A stretch of DNA of 64,000 nucleotides, taken from NCBI GenBank assembly GCA_018262705.1, contig JADFDQ010000003.1, positions 62,001 to 126,000 on the forward strand, read 5' to 3'. The DNA comes from Xanthomonas sp. GTDB lineage: Bacteria > Pseudomonadota > Gammaproteobacteria > Xanthomonadales > Xanthomonadaceae. The notes under the pieces were generated by a model. The model did no database searches and was not told the DNA's origin. It saw only the letters and a program-made list of their open reading frames with translations. Positions 55,451-64,000 of the stretch are shown here, piece after piece; the stretch's first letter is position 1; each line of letters begins with the position of its first letter. The translations under genes and the position numbers were made by a program.

Positions 55451-58400
55451 TCATTCCCCGGAAGCGGATGCGTCGCCCTTGTGCTTGTCGTAATGAACGA
55501 ATGCATTGCGAATCTGATCGCGGAGTTCGTTGTCGTCCCAGGGCTTGGTCAGGAAGCGGAACACCGCGCCGCGGTTGACGGCTTCGGTGATGACGTTTAG
55601 ATCGGTGTAGCCGGAAAGCACCACGCGGATGGTGTTCGGGTAGAGGTTCTTGACCTTGTCGAGAAGCTCGGTTCCGGTCATGCCGGGCATGCGCTGGTCG
55701 GAAATGACGACCTGCACGTTGTGCATGGCGAGCAGATCAAGCGCCTGTTCGCCGCTGTTGGCGGTCAGCACCTCATAGCCGTCGCGGCGAAGCAAGCGCG
55801 AAAGCGCCTTGCAGATGCTCTGTTCGTCGTCCACGACGAGAACGCTGCGTTGCCCGTGCTTGCCGGAAGGTTGCAAATCGAGACGGCGGTTTTGGCGGAG
55901 GAACGACGCAAAGGCATCCGCCGCAACCGGCGGACTGAACAGGTAGCCCTGCATCTCGTCGCAATGGTTTTTGGCGAGGAACGCCAGTTGCGCCTTGGTC
56001 TCGACGCCTTCGGCCACGCTGGTCAGTTTCAGACTGCGGGCGATGGCGATGATCGCCAACGCGATGGCGGCGTCTTCGACGCTGCGGGTGACGTCGGTAA
56101 TGAAACTGCGGTCGATCTTGACGCGATCGAGCGGAAGTCGTTTGAGATAGGACAACGAGGAGTAGCCGGTCCCGAAATCGTCCAGCGAAAGCTTGATCCC
56201 GGAATTGCGCAAGTCTTCCAGGATTCTTATGGTTCGCGATACGTCCTGCATGACCGCGCTTTCGGTCAGCTCGAGTTCCAGCCATTCCGGTTCGAGCGCG
56301 TTCGCGGCGAGCGCTTCGCCGACGATTTTCGGCAGATCGTCCCGGTTGAGCTGGATGCCGGACACATTGGCGGCGATCGGCACGATCCTGATGCCGTTCG
56401 CGCGCCACAGGCTTTGTTGTGCGCACACCATCTGGATGATCCGGGAGCCCAGCGGGCGGATCAATCCGGAGCGCTCCGCCAGTTCGATGAAATCGGCGGG
56501 CGGGAGCAGGCCTTTTTCGGGATGCTGCCAGCGTACCAAGGCTTCGGCTCCGACGATCTCGCCGCTGATGATGTCAAGCCGCGGCTGGTAGTGCAGGACG
56601 AACTGATCGTTTTCGATCGCGGCGTGCAGCTGCGATTCAAGAGAAATGCTGCGCGTCGAGGACTGTTCTTCGCTTCTCGAATACAGGGCGATTTGACTGC
56701 CTTGGTTCCGTGCCGTACGCAACGCATGCATCGCATGTTCCAGAGTGACGGGCCCGCCGTTTTCATCGTCCTCGTCCGTCCGGGTGGCGATGCCGGCCCG
56801 GAAGGGAACCTCGATGCGATTGTCTTCGATCTGGAAAGGCTCTTTGAAGAATGCGGCCAGGCGATCGCCGTTGCATGCTTGCTCATTGCCGTTTGCAAGC
56901 AGGCCGAACATGGCGAACGTATCGCCGCCCAGCCTTGCCACGGTGAAATCCTTGTCTGCGAAGCGCTGGAGCCGTTCGCCGAACGCGCGCAGAAGGCGAT
57001 CGCCGGTCTCCCGGCCGAAGCGGTCGTTGAGCTTCGAAAAATCGTCGAGATCGATCGCGAGGAAACAAATATGGCGCTGGTCTTCGATCGCCTGCGCAGC
57101 CAGCCGGTCGATTTTTTCATTGGCGCCGCGTGCGTTCAGCAATCCTGTCAGTGGATCGAAATATGTCAGGTGCTGCAACTGCTTCGATGTGTCGATGTGG
57201 TCGAGGACAAACGACAGATCGTCGGCCATCCATTCGAGCAATCCGATTTCTTCCGCGTCGAATGCATCGGTTCGGGAGGCCAGCAGCAGCAGTGCATATT
57301 GGGAGCGGCCCGCGATCCAGAGCGGGAAGGCCGCGGCCGAGCGGATGCCGTTGAGGGCATTGTCCTCGCCGCGTCCGGCTGCCGTCGTTTCCGGCAACGC
57401 TTCGTTGGCTGAAATCGACTTGCCGGAGCGCATGGCGTACAACGAGAGATGGTCGCAGGCGGACACGACCCCGCCCGCGGCCGCGTTCGAGTCAAGATCG
57501 CTGCCCTCCAAGGCTTCCACGCAGACGACTTGCGGCCGTTTGGCGAACGCATCGATCGAGACGACGGCCGCAAGCACGAAGGCTCCTTGTTCCACCGAGA
57601 TGCGACACGCTTCGCGCAACAGGGCATCGTGATCGCTTCGCCGCAACATCGCCGAATGAATGCCGCCGATCATGGAGCGAATGCGCTCCAGATAGGCGAT
57701 CTTTTTTTCGTGGGCCTTGCGCTCGGTGATGTCGTTGAGCACGACCATGATGTCGCCGTCGCCCATCCTGGTGGAAACGGAACTGAAACTGATCTGATGG
57801 CCATCGCGGTGCAGAAATTCCCATTCGCCGCGATCCGGCGTTCCCGAGAGGATCTCGGTAATGACCGGATCGATACGATGGCAGTCGGCGGGGGCTACGA
57901 AATCGGCAACCCGTTTTCCGACGATGTCCCTGTTCTCGTAGCCAAGCAATTTGTGCAGCGAAGGATTGGCGTCGAGATAGATTCCAGCGGAATCGACGAT
58001 CGCTATGCCGGTAGGTGCCGATTCGAACAGTCGACCATAGCGATCTTCGCTTTTGCGCCGTTCTTTCTCGGCCTGAACGTGTTCCAGGATGTCGATGCCG
58101 ATGCCGACGAAACAGTCGATCTCGTTGATCCGTGCGGACTTGGCGGAGATCAGATAGGGTCGGATGATCCCGTCCTTGGCACGGATGCGCGTTCGGTACT
58201 GCGCGCGTCCGGTCCGGAAGGTGTCGTCCACGGCGGCCTGGGCAGCCGTGTGGTCGGTTTCCGGGAAGAAATCCAGCATGGTCAGCTTGCGCAATTCGTC
58301 GTCGCTGTAGCCCGTCACGTCGCGCAAATGCCGGTTCCAACGCAGGCAGCGCAGGGTCTTTCGTTCGAATACGCACAAGATCCCCGGCGTGCTTTCGACC

Positions 58401-59869
58401 AGTGCGTTGGAAAATTTGCGCTCTTCGGCGAGAACTTTTTGCGATTCGGCCGCTTCCACGGCGCGGGCGAGGCTGGAAAGACGAAGGCCGAGGATGCGGG
58501 TGACGTTTTCGAGCAACGCCACTTCGTCGGCATGGAAACGATCGAGGCGGCTTGCATAAATGGAAAGCACGCCGACGACACGGTCGTTTTCCATGATCGG
58601 GAATGCAGCGCTTGAACGCAGTTGAGCCGCCCGCATCCGGTCGTGCCATGGACGGGTCGCCGGATCGCTCAGGAGGTCGTTGCTGACCTGTGTTTGTCCG
58701 GTTCGGAAAGCGGTTCCGCTCGGCCCGTTGCCTTGGTCGCTGGTGTCGGCATAGACGCTGATCTTGCGCACGTAGTCGATCGGATGGCCGCTGACGGCCA
58801 CCGGGACAAGCCACCGTGCTTCAGGATCGAGCCTGCCGATCCAGGCGAGGGAAAATCCGGCGATGTCCACGAGGATGCGACACGCTTCCTGTTCCAGCGC
58901 CTCGCGCACACTGGCAGCCATGATCGCGTTGTTGAGCTGGTACAAGGTGTCGTAAAGCCGGGCCAGCCGTTTGGCTTCGAGTTCACGCTGGATAAGTGGC
59001 GTTGAATCCTGAATGCATTTGGTGGCGCCAACGATGTTCCCTTGCGCATCCATGATCGGTGCGGCGCAGATCATGACCTGCAAGATCCGGCCCTCGCGGG
59101 TCAGTCGCTCCGATTCGTAGGGCGCAACCTCGCGGCCCGCTGCAATGGTCGACAGCAGCCGGGTTTCCTCATCCAGTCGCGACCTGGGGATCGTCCGGCG
59201 AATGGGCGTACCGAGAATTTCGTCCTTGCGGTAGCCGTAGAGGCGCTCGGCCCCCGCGTTCCAGTAGGTGATGGTGCCGTTCAGGTCGATGCCGACGATG
59301 GCCGCCGCCGATGCCTGGATCGCGCTTGAAGCTTGCCGTGAGGCCGTCATTTCGCTGCCGGCATCAGGAGCATCGGGGCAAGTCTCGGCGCGAGGAGCGA
59401 CCGCTTGAACGCTGTCGACGACGCTGCCGGCCAGAAGCGTCAGTAGATCGAGATCGGGCGCTTCCGCGTTGGCGACATCGGGCACCAGAACATCCAGCGT
59501 TCCGAGTTGGACCCCGTCGTGCGCGAGGATGGGAACGCAAGCGTGAGTCAGGTTTGGTGTGGCTGTTTCTCCTGTCGCGGCAACCGTGAAGCCGAGACCG
59601 TCGGGATGGCGGACGATGCGCGCCGTCGACCTGTCGCCGCCGCGGCGCGTACCCGTTTTGGCAAGTTCAAGCGCTTGCCGGCGGCTCAGCCCGATCGCCG
59701 CAATTGGCGAGGGGGTGTTCCCGTGCAACGCGGAAATCACGATGGCCGGGCTGCCGGTCAGGCCGGCTGTCAGCCTGAGAAATCCATCCGCCGTTGCCGC
59801 GGTCAGCGGCAGCGATGGACTGAGATCGAATACCGTCACGTCTCCATCAGCATCGAGTACGCTATGCAT
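55451..59869 (-). CDS. Large GAF/PAS/GGDEF/EAL/REC signalling protein
   Basis: A cytosolic regulator of 1,472 residues from the ATG at 59869; the frame continues to a GTG at 59956, and neither start has a good SD. Domain order: GAF-like (about 10-160), PAS (185-300), GAF (310-470), two PAS (490-605 and 615-725), GAF (740-900), GGDEF (920-1070), EAL (1095-1335), REC (1355-1470). The GGDEF motif is GGDTF, likely without cyclase activity. The EAL domain keeps GAEALVRWQHP, SLDDFGTGYSS and VAEGVET, so it is probably an active c-di-GMP phosphodiesterase. The REC domain has VVDDEQ, the acceptor Asp in ISDQRMPGMTG and the Lys in LTKPWDD. No transmembrane segment is seen. Confidence 0.93.
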   Translation of the reverse strand: MHSVLDADGDVTVFDLSPSLPLTAATADGFLRLTAGLTGSPAIVISALHGNTPSPIAAIGLSRRQALELAKTGTRRGGDRSTARIVRHPDGLGFTVAATGETATPNLTHACVPILAHDGVQLGTLDVLVPDVANAEAPDLDLLTLLAGSVVDSVQAVAPRAETCPDAPDAGSEMTASRQASSAIQASAAAIVGIDLNGTITYWNAGAERLYGYRKDEILGTPIRRTIPRSRLDEETRLLSTIAAGREVAPYESERLTREGRILQVMICAAPIMDAQGNIVGATKCIQDSTPLIQRELEAKRLARLYDTLYQLNNAIMAASVREALEQEACRILVDIAGFSLAWIGRLDPEARWLVPVAVSGHPIDYVRKISVYADTSDQGNGPSGTAFRTGQTQVSNDLLSDPATRPWHDRMRAAQLRSSAAFPIMENDRVVGVLSIYASRLDRFHADEVALLENVTRILGLRLSSLARAVEAAESQKVLAEERKFSNALVESTPGILCVFERKTLRCLRWNRHLRDVTGYSDDELRKLTMLDFFPETDHTAAQAAVDDTFRTGRAQYRTRIRAKDGIIRPYLISAKSARINEIDCFVGIGIDILEHVQAEKERRKSEDRYGRLFESAPTGIAIVDSAGIYLDANPSLHKLLGYENRDIVGKRVADFVAPADCHRIDPVITEILSGTPDRGEWEFLHRDGHQISFSSVSTRMGDGDIMVVLNDITERKAHEKKIAYLERIRSMIGGIHSAMLRRSDHDALLREACRISVEQGAFVLAAVVSIDAFAKRPQVVCVEALEGSDLDSNAAAGGVVSACDHLSLYAMRSGKSISANEALPETTAAGRGEDNALNGIRSAAAFPLWIAGRSQYALLLLASRTDAFDAEEIGLLEWMADDLSFVLDHIDTSKQLQHLTYFDPLTGLLNARGANEKIDRLAAQAIEDQRHICFLAIDLDDFSKLNDRFGRETGDRLLRAFGERLQRFADKDFTVARLGGDTFAMFGLLANGNEQACNGDRLAAFFKEPFQIEDNRIEVPFRAGIATRTDEDDENGGPVTLEHAMHALRTARNQGSQIALYSRSEEQSSTRSISLESQLHAAIENDQFVLHYQPRLDIISGEIVGAEALVRWQHPEKGLLPPADFIELAERSGLIRPLGSRIIQMVCAQQSLWRANGIRIVPIAANVSGIQLNRDDLPKIVGEALAANALEPEWLELELTESAVMQDVSRTIRILEDLRNSGIKLSLDDFGTGYSSLSYLKRLPLDRVKIDRSFITDVTRSVEDAAIALAIIAIARSLKLTSVAEGVETKAQLAFLAKNHCDEMQGYLFSPPVAADAFASFLRQNRRLDLQPSGKHGQRSVLVVDDEQSICKALSRLLRRDGYEVLTANSGEQALDLLAMHNVQVVISDQRMPGMTGTELLDKVKNLYPNTIRVVLSGYTDLNVITEAVNRGAVFRFLTKPWDDNELRDQIRNAFVHYDKHKGDASASGE

Positions 59870-60092
59870 GGCTGAGAGTCCAGTTCCAGCGAGAGCCCCA
59901 AGTCGAGCCAATGTGCCGGCTCGCGCAAATTGTTGCCGACCCGACAAGATTCGCACAATACGACTTGCACGCTACGGGTTGTTATCCTGCTTCTTGGAAG
60001 CGTACCGCGATTCGCTCGGTTTGTGACGCACAGCGCAGGTACGGGCACACGGAAATCGCTACGCTTGGCCTAAAGTGCCGAAGGAGTGCGGC

Positions 60093-61376
60093 ATGGACTC
60101 ACATGACGAAGCGGACAGCGGTCTTCCGGTAACGACGTTTGTTTCCGACCCGGCAACGGATTTTGGCGTCGTTGCCGAACACGTGTTGAAGTACTTCGAA
60201 AGGGCGCCGTTTTCCTTGGCGCTGATCGACGTGTCCGGCCGAGTGCTTCGCAGCAACCTGTCCGCAAGACTGTTGGCCAATACCCTCAATCCCGACAAAA
60301 CCCAGGAAGAGCTCGCCTGTGTGCGGAACTGGCAGCAAGGGCTGTTGAGCGATGAAGCGCTGTATGCGTGTCGCGAGACCGGCGGCTGGGTCGGGAAGGT
60401 GCGGTTTGCCGGTGCCGGGATGCGCGATCGGGTTTGCAGGGTGCGACTGGCTGCGCTCGGGCTTCACCAGTCGCCGCCTTTCATGTTGTCCATTATCGAC
60501 ATCACGCTGGAAGACGCCAGAGAACAGGAGCTAAACGAGCGCAACGCGCAGCTCGAGATCGCCAATGCCAAGCTCAAGGCCGCCCAGGAACAAGCCCTGC
60601 GCACCGAAAAATTGGCTTCGATCGGGCAGCTGGCAGCCGGCGTGGCGCATGAAATCAACAACCCGATCGCCTATGTGAAGTCCAATCTCAACGCACTGCG
60701 GCTGTCTGCAGCCCAGCTCCTCATGCGGGCACGCATCCCGGAATGCAATGATGATTTGCGGCAGATCGTTGCCGACGATCTGAATGATGCGGATGTGGAT
60801 GGAGACCCGGAAGCGCTTGCCGTCGACGTCCGCGACCTGATCATGGAATCCTTGGAGGGCGTGGATCGGGTCTGCCGGATCGTCAGCGACCTGAAGGATT
60901 TTTCCCATCAGGACCAGATCGACAATTGGGTGATGGCCGATCTCCATGCCGGGTTGGAGTCCACCCTCAACATTGTCTGGAACGAACTGAAATACAAGGC
61001 GCACGTCGTGAAGTCGTACGGCGAACTGCCGCTGATCGAGTGCATTCCATCGCAACTCAACCAGGTGTTCATGAACCTGCTGGTCAACGCATCCCAGGCG
61101 ATCAAGGACAATGGCATCATCACCATCACCACGGAAGTCAATGGCGATCGGATCAGTATTTCCATAGGCGACAATGGCAGCGGCATTCCGGAAGAGTTGT
61201 TGCCGAAGATTTTCGATCCGTTTTTTACAACCAAGGAAGTTGGAACGGGCACGGGGCTCGGGCTTGCCCTGTCCTATGGAATCATCGCCAAACACCATGG
61301 CGTCATCGAAGTGACCAGCGTGCCCGGCGAAGGTACGCTGTTCCTCCTGAAACTGCCGGTTGCACAGCCGCGCTGA
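60093..61376 (+). CDS. Soluble PAS-type sensor histidine kinase
   Basis: A 427-residue kinase starting at the ATG 60093, with AAGGAG five to ten bases upstream. Residues about 28-140 form a PAS-like sensor ([25 protein letters not shown]); a coiled coil follows (140-175). The H box is [14 protein letters not shown] with His186. The ATPase domain has [32 protein letters not shown] and [13 protein letters not shown]. There is no membrane helix, so it senses a cytoplasmic signal. It is followed by a REC-only regulator after 20 bases and is divergent from the GAF/PAS/EAL/REC protein. Confidence 0.93.
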   Translation: MDSHDEADSGLPVTTFVSDPATDFGVVAEHVLKYFERAPFSLALIDVSGRVLRSNLSARLLANTLNPDKTQEELACVRNWQQGLLSDEALYACRETGGWVGKVRFAGAGMRDRVCRVRLAALGLHQSPPFMLSIIDITLEDAREQELNERNAQLEIANAKLKAAQEQALRTEKLASIGQLAAGVAHEINNPIAYVKSNLNALRLSAAQLLMRARIPECNDDLRQIVADDLNDADVDGDPEALAVDVRDLIMESLEGVDRVCRIVSDLKDFSHQDQIDNWVMADLHAGLESTLNIVWNELKYKAHVVKSYGELPLIECIPSQLNQVFMNLLVNASQAIKDNGIITITTEVNGDRISISIGDNGSGIPEELLPKIFDPFFTTKEVGTGTGLGLALSYGIIAKHHGVIEVTSVPGEGTLFLLKLPVAQPR

Positions 61377-61396
61377 TCGCGGCAGGAGCAAAAGTG

Positions 61397-61924
61397 ATGT
61401 ACCGAATATTGCTTCTGGATGACGAAAGCAACATCTTGCGCGCGCTGCGCCGCACGCTTTCGTCGATACCTTCGGCCCGGCTGGGAGGCGAGTCGCTGAT
61501 TATCGAAACCTTCACCGATCCGCTGGCCGCGCTCGAACGCTGCGAGGAAGAGCGATTTCATGTCCTGGTGTCGGACTACCGGATGCCGGAGATGAGCGGC
61601 GTCGAGTTCCTCGCGCGAACCATCGAGAGCCAGCCGGGCGTGCCGCGCGTGATCGTCTCCGGTTTTGCCGATCGCGATGCGATCATCGCGGCCATCAATG
61701 AAGCGCAGTTGACCCGGTTCATCGAAAAGCCGTGGGATGACAAGGCGCTTCAACTGGCCATTGCGACGATCCTGACGTCCTCTTCCGGCCAGGCCACCGC
61801 CGCATTCGCAAACGAAGCAAATGCCAAACGCGCGCAGGAGCGGCTGGAGCGGGAAAGCCCGGGGATCATGGATGTGGACAGGAACCCGGACGGATCCATT
61901 TCAATCGACATCGATCTGGATTGA
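61397..61924 (+). CDS. REC-only response regulator
   Basis: A 175-residue protein from the ATG at 61397 (SD AGGAG). The receiver domain has the acidic pair in LLLDDES (Asp8, Asp9), acceptor Asp60 in LVSDYRMPEMSG, a Ser in VIVSGFAD and Lys111 in FIEKPWDD. After about residue 125 there is only a 50-residue charged tail ending DGSISIDIDLD, with no output domain. It probably passes phosphate on or regulates by protein contact. The KPWDD receiver subtype is the same as that at the C-terminus of the divergent EAL/REC protein. Confidence 0.92.
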   Translation: MYRILLLDDESNILRALRRTLSSIPSARLGGESLIIETFTDPLAALERCEEERFHVLVSDYRMPEMSGVEFLARTIESQPGVPRVIVSGFADRDAIIAAINEAQLTRFIEKPWDDKALQLAIATILTSSSGQATAAFANEANAKRAQERLERESPGIMDVDRNPDGSISIDIDLD

Positions 61925-61954
61925 ATGGATAGGGGCGCGATGGGCGTTGCCGAA

Positions 61955-62054
61955 TCAATCGCGCCTCTCGGCCTGCGGCCTCGATGCGCTCCTACGAAAC
62001 GCGGTCTCGTGCGTTGCCGAACTGCCCCGTAGGAGCGCACCGCAGGGGCGCGAT
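61955..62054. repeat. REP-like units downstream of the response regulator
   Basis: A degenerate inverted unit ends GATGCGCTCCTAC (61983-61995), and a full forward unit GTAGGAGCGCACCGCAGGGG + CGCGAT is at 62029-62054. They lie between two convergent genes, the same type of site as at 39.7 kb. Confidence 0.8.
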
Positions 62055-62091
62055 TGCGCCTAGGTTGATCCGCATCCGGATCCCCGGCGGC

Positions 62092-63495
62092 TCAGTTCTC
62101 GCGTCGAGGTGCGGCTTTCGGCGCGCTGCCAAAGTCGCCGTCGGCCTGCGCTGCCATCCAGGCGAACACGGCGTAGGCGGCGACGTTCTGCGCCAGTTCC
62201 GACGGCAGCACTTTGTCGAGGGTGTCGTCGGCCGTGTGGTGCAGGTCGAAGTAGCGGCTGCCGTCGTGGCCCAGCCAGGCCCAGGCGGTGCCCAGATCGG
62301 TCATGCCGCCGATGTCGGATTCCGGATCGCCTTGCTTCGGCAGCCAGGCGATGCCCAGCGGTGCCAAGACCTGCTGGATCTGCGCCAGCACCTGCGGCTG
62401 CAGGTCGCGCGCGCTGGAGTCGAAGCCGAAGATCGGCGCCGCGCCGAAATCGCTTTCGATCGCGATCACGTGGCGGGCAACCTCGCCCGCATGGCGCTCC
62501 GTGTAGGCTTTGCCGCCCCATAGCCCTTGTTCTTCGTTGGCGAAGGCCACCACGCGAATGCTGCGGGCCGGGTGCAGCGGCTTGAGCAGGGCGCCGGTGG
62601 CCATGGTGATGGCGATGCCGGCGGCATCGTCGATGGCGCCGGTGCCGTAATCCCAGGAGTCGAGATGGCCGCCGAGCAGGATGATTTCGTCGGGCCGCGT
62701 GCTGCCGGTGATTTCGCCGATCACGTTGTACGAGGTCGCCTCGCCGTCAAAGCCGCAGTCCAGCGCCAGCCGCACGCGGGTCGGGCCGAGCGCGACCAGT
62801 CGCGCCAGCTGGCCGGCGTCGATGGTGGCCAGCGCGGCGGAAGGGATGGGCGTCAGCCCCGGCATGAAGCCGGTATTGCCGGTGTGCGGCTCGCGCGAGA
62901 GCGAGGTGCCGGCCGAACGCATCAGGAATCCGATCGCGCCCTTTTTGATGGCGACCGACGGCCCCGCCCAGCGGATGCCGCCGGCGTTGCGGTAGTCGCC
63001 GCCATCGCGGCGCGCCTGCATGGTGTAGTCCACGAACACGATCTTTCCGGCCAGCGACCCGTCCGCAACCGCCTGCAGCGCGGCGAGGTCGGGAAAGCGC
63101 ACGATTTCGCCCTCGACCGTCCCGCCCGGGCTGCCGCCCAGCGCGCCGACCCGCAGCGGCTGCGCGTGGGCGCCGAGGACGCTCAGTGCTTCCGAGCGGC
63201 GCACCCATTTCGGAAACGTCACCGGCTCGATCCAGACCCGGTCGTAGCCAAGTTCGCGGAACTTGGCCTGCGCCCAAGCCACGGCGCGGGCGTCGCCCTC
63301 GCTGCCGGCCAGCCGCGGGCCGACTTCGGTGGTCAGCGATTCCAGCACCTTCCATGCGGTTTGATCGCGCAGCGCCGATTCGCGCAGGACGTTGGCCTGG
63401 GTGACGGCGGCCGCAGCGATGCGGGTGGGCTGCGCTGCCTGCATGGGTGCGGCAACCAGCAGGCTGAGGGCGAAAACGAGTGCGGCGGCGCGCAT
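62092..63495 (-). CDS. M28-family zinc peptidase, secreted
   Basis: A periplasmic or secreted metallopeptidase of 467 residues from the ATG at 63495, which starts a signal peptide (MRAAALVFALSLLVAAPMQAA). A PA (protease-associated) domain lies at about 120-230, inserted before the catalytic domain. Zinc-site residues: His and Asp in LLGGHLDSWDYGTGAIDDAAG, the Glu pair in VVAFANEEQGLWG, the Asp in VIAIESDFG and the His in FDLHHTADDTLDKV. This matches aminopeptidases or carboxypeptidase Q-like members of M28. The substrate peptide is unknown. Confidence 0.92.
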   Translation of the reverse strand: MRAAALVFALSLLVAAPMQAAQPTRIAAAAVTQANVLRESALRDQTAWKVLESLTTEVGPRLAGSEGDARAVAWAQAKFRELGYDRVWIEPVTFPKWVRRSEALSVLGAHAQPLRVGALGGSPGGTVEGEIVRFPDLAALQAVADGSLAGKIVFVDYTMQARRDGGDYRNAGGIRWAGPSVAIKKGAIGFLMRSAGTSLSREPHTGNTGFMPGLTPIPSAALATIDAGQLARLVALGPTRVRLALDCGFDGEATSYNVIGEITGSTRPDEIILLGGHLDSWDYGTGAIDDAAGIAITMATGALLKPLHPARSIRVVAFANEEQGLWGGKAYTERHAGEVARHVIAIESDFGAAPIFGFDSSARDLQPQVLAQIQQVLAPLGIAWLPKQGDPESDIGGMTDLGTAWAWLGHDGSRYFDLHHTADDTLDKVLPSELAQNVAAYAVFAWMAAQADGDFGSAPKAAPRREN

Positions 63496-63573
63496 GGATC
63501 GGCTCCGTGGAATGGATATTGGCAGTCTGGAAGAGGTGCGCGGTGCGCGCCTGTGCCACAAGTTGCCGAGCGG

Positions 63574-63984
63574 TTATTTCTTCAGCAGGTCGCGGATCTC
63601 GCGCAGTAGTTGGACGTCTTCGGGCACTTCCGGCGGCGCTGCGGGCGCTTCCGCCTTCTTGTGCATCGCGTTGATGCCCTTGACCACGAGGAAGATGGCG
63701 AACGCCACGATCGTGAACTGGATGATGGCGTTGATGAACTCGCCGTAGGCCAGAATCACGGCCGGGATTTCCTTGCCGGCCGCGTCGACCGTGGCTGCCT
63801 TCAGGGTGAAGGCGAGCGAGGAAAAATCGACGCCGCCGATGAGCACGCCGATCGGTGGCATGATGACCTTGTCGACCAGCGCAGTGACGATCTTGCCGAA
63901 CGCGGCGCCAATGACGACGCCGACCGCGAGATCGACGACGCTGCCGCGCATCGCAAATTCCCTGAATTCCGTCATCATGCCCAT
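63574..63984 (-). CDS. mscL: Large-conductance mechanosensitive channel
   Basis: Opens under membrane tension to release solutes during hypo-osmotic shock. The ATG at 63984 is chosen because GGAGA lies about six bases upstream; in-frame ATGs at 63999, 63978 and 63975 also exist. It has 136 residues: [29 protein letters not shown] is the conserved N-terminal helix and TM1. TM2 is [21 protein letters not shown], and a C-terminal helical bundle ends [10 protein letters not shown]. It is transcribed toward the M28 gene, which starts 78 bases downstream. Confidence 0.96.
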   Translation of the reverse strand: MGMMTEFREFAMRGSVVDLAVGVVIGAAFGKIVTALVDKVIMPPIGVLIGGVDFSSLAFTLKAATVDAAGKEIPAVILAYGEFINAIIQFTIVAFAIFLVVKGINAMHKKAEAPAAPPEVPEDVQLLREIRDLLKK

Positions 63985-64000
63985 CGCGTTCTCCGTCATC

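Overview
The window is about 64 kb of dense, high-GC bacterial chromosome. Almost all of it is core housekeeping sequence. I see no rRNA, tRNA, CRISPR array, insertion sequence, phage gene or integrase. Gene content and order point to a gammaproteobacterium of the Xanthomonadaceae/Lysobacterales type: an aa3 oxidase operon with an antisense DUF2909 gene and SURF1, divergent tsaD/rpsU, a glutaredoxin-HesB-rhodanese fusion, a cytochrome c4-dsbA-dsbA operon beside engB, and scattered REP-like repeats built on GTAGGAGCGCACC. The genus cannot be fixed from the sequence alone.

Layout. 1-3.3 kb: the 3' end of gpmI, then envC and ctpA (cell-wall remodelling), all forward. 3.3-9 kb: a rhomboid protease, a FadL-type porin and a large bifunctional putA. 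9.1-17.2 kb: the cytochrome c oxidase locus (ctaC, ctaD, a 47-residue membrane protein, ctaG, ctaE, antisense DUF2909, surf1, a thioredoxin-fold-like membrane protein, ctaA, ctaB). A perfect FNR/Anr-type box lies between putA and ctaC. 17.3-21.7 kb, reverse: an OmpA/DUF4892 protein, dnaG, a GNAT gene, yqeY and rpsU, which is the macromolecular-synthesis operon without rpoD. 21.8-26 kb, forward: tsaD, folB, an SDR, a pterin-synthase homologue, a MidA-type methyltransferase and a VanZ-like protein. 26-31.2 kb, reverse: cca, a DUF262/HNH protein that looks like the one accessory gene, and slt. 31.3-35.4 kb: a TSUP permease, then an operon of cytochrome c4, two DsbA proteins and an EEP-family hydrolase.

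35.5-39.7 kb, forward: engB, then gshA, the glutathione-dependent formaldehyde dehydrogenase and S-formylglutathione hydrolase, a compact glutathione/formaldehyde detoxification group. 39.8-44.5 kb: a PP-loop ATPase, DegV, DUF924, the Grx4-HesB-rhodanese fusion and an AlaA-type aminotransferase. 44.6-55.4 kb, forward: a beta-propeller diguanylate cyclase, rsgA, a QEGLA-motif metallopeptidase, the malic enzyme maeB and a stand-alone aceE. 55.4-61.9 kb: a signalling cluster with a roughly 1,470-residue GAF/PAS/GGDEF/EAL/REC protein divergent from a soluble histidine kinase and a REC-only regulator. 62-64 kb: an M28 peptidase and mscL.

The best leads for new biology are the solitary DUF262-HNH protein, the folB-SDR-pterin synthase group with an ExxHGH active site, the c-di-GMP/phosphorelay cluster, the trimodular glutaredoxin, the perfect FNR-type box at the oxidase/putA intergene, and two families of small inverted repeats. 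All function calls are by reading motifs; no search was run.
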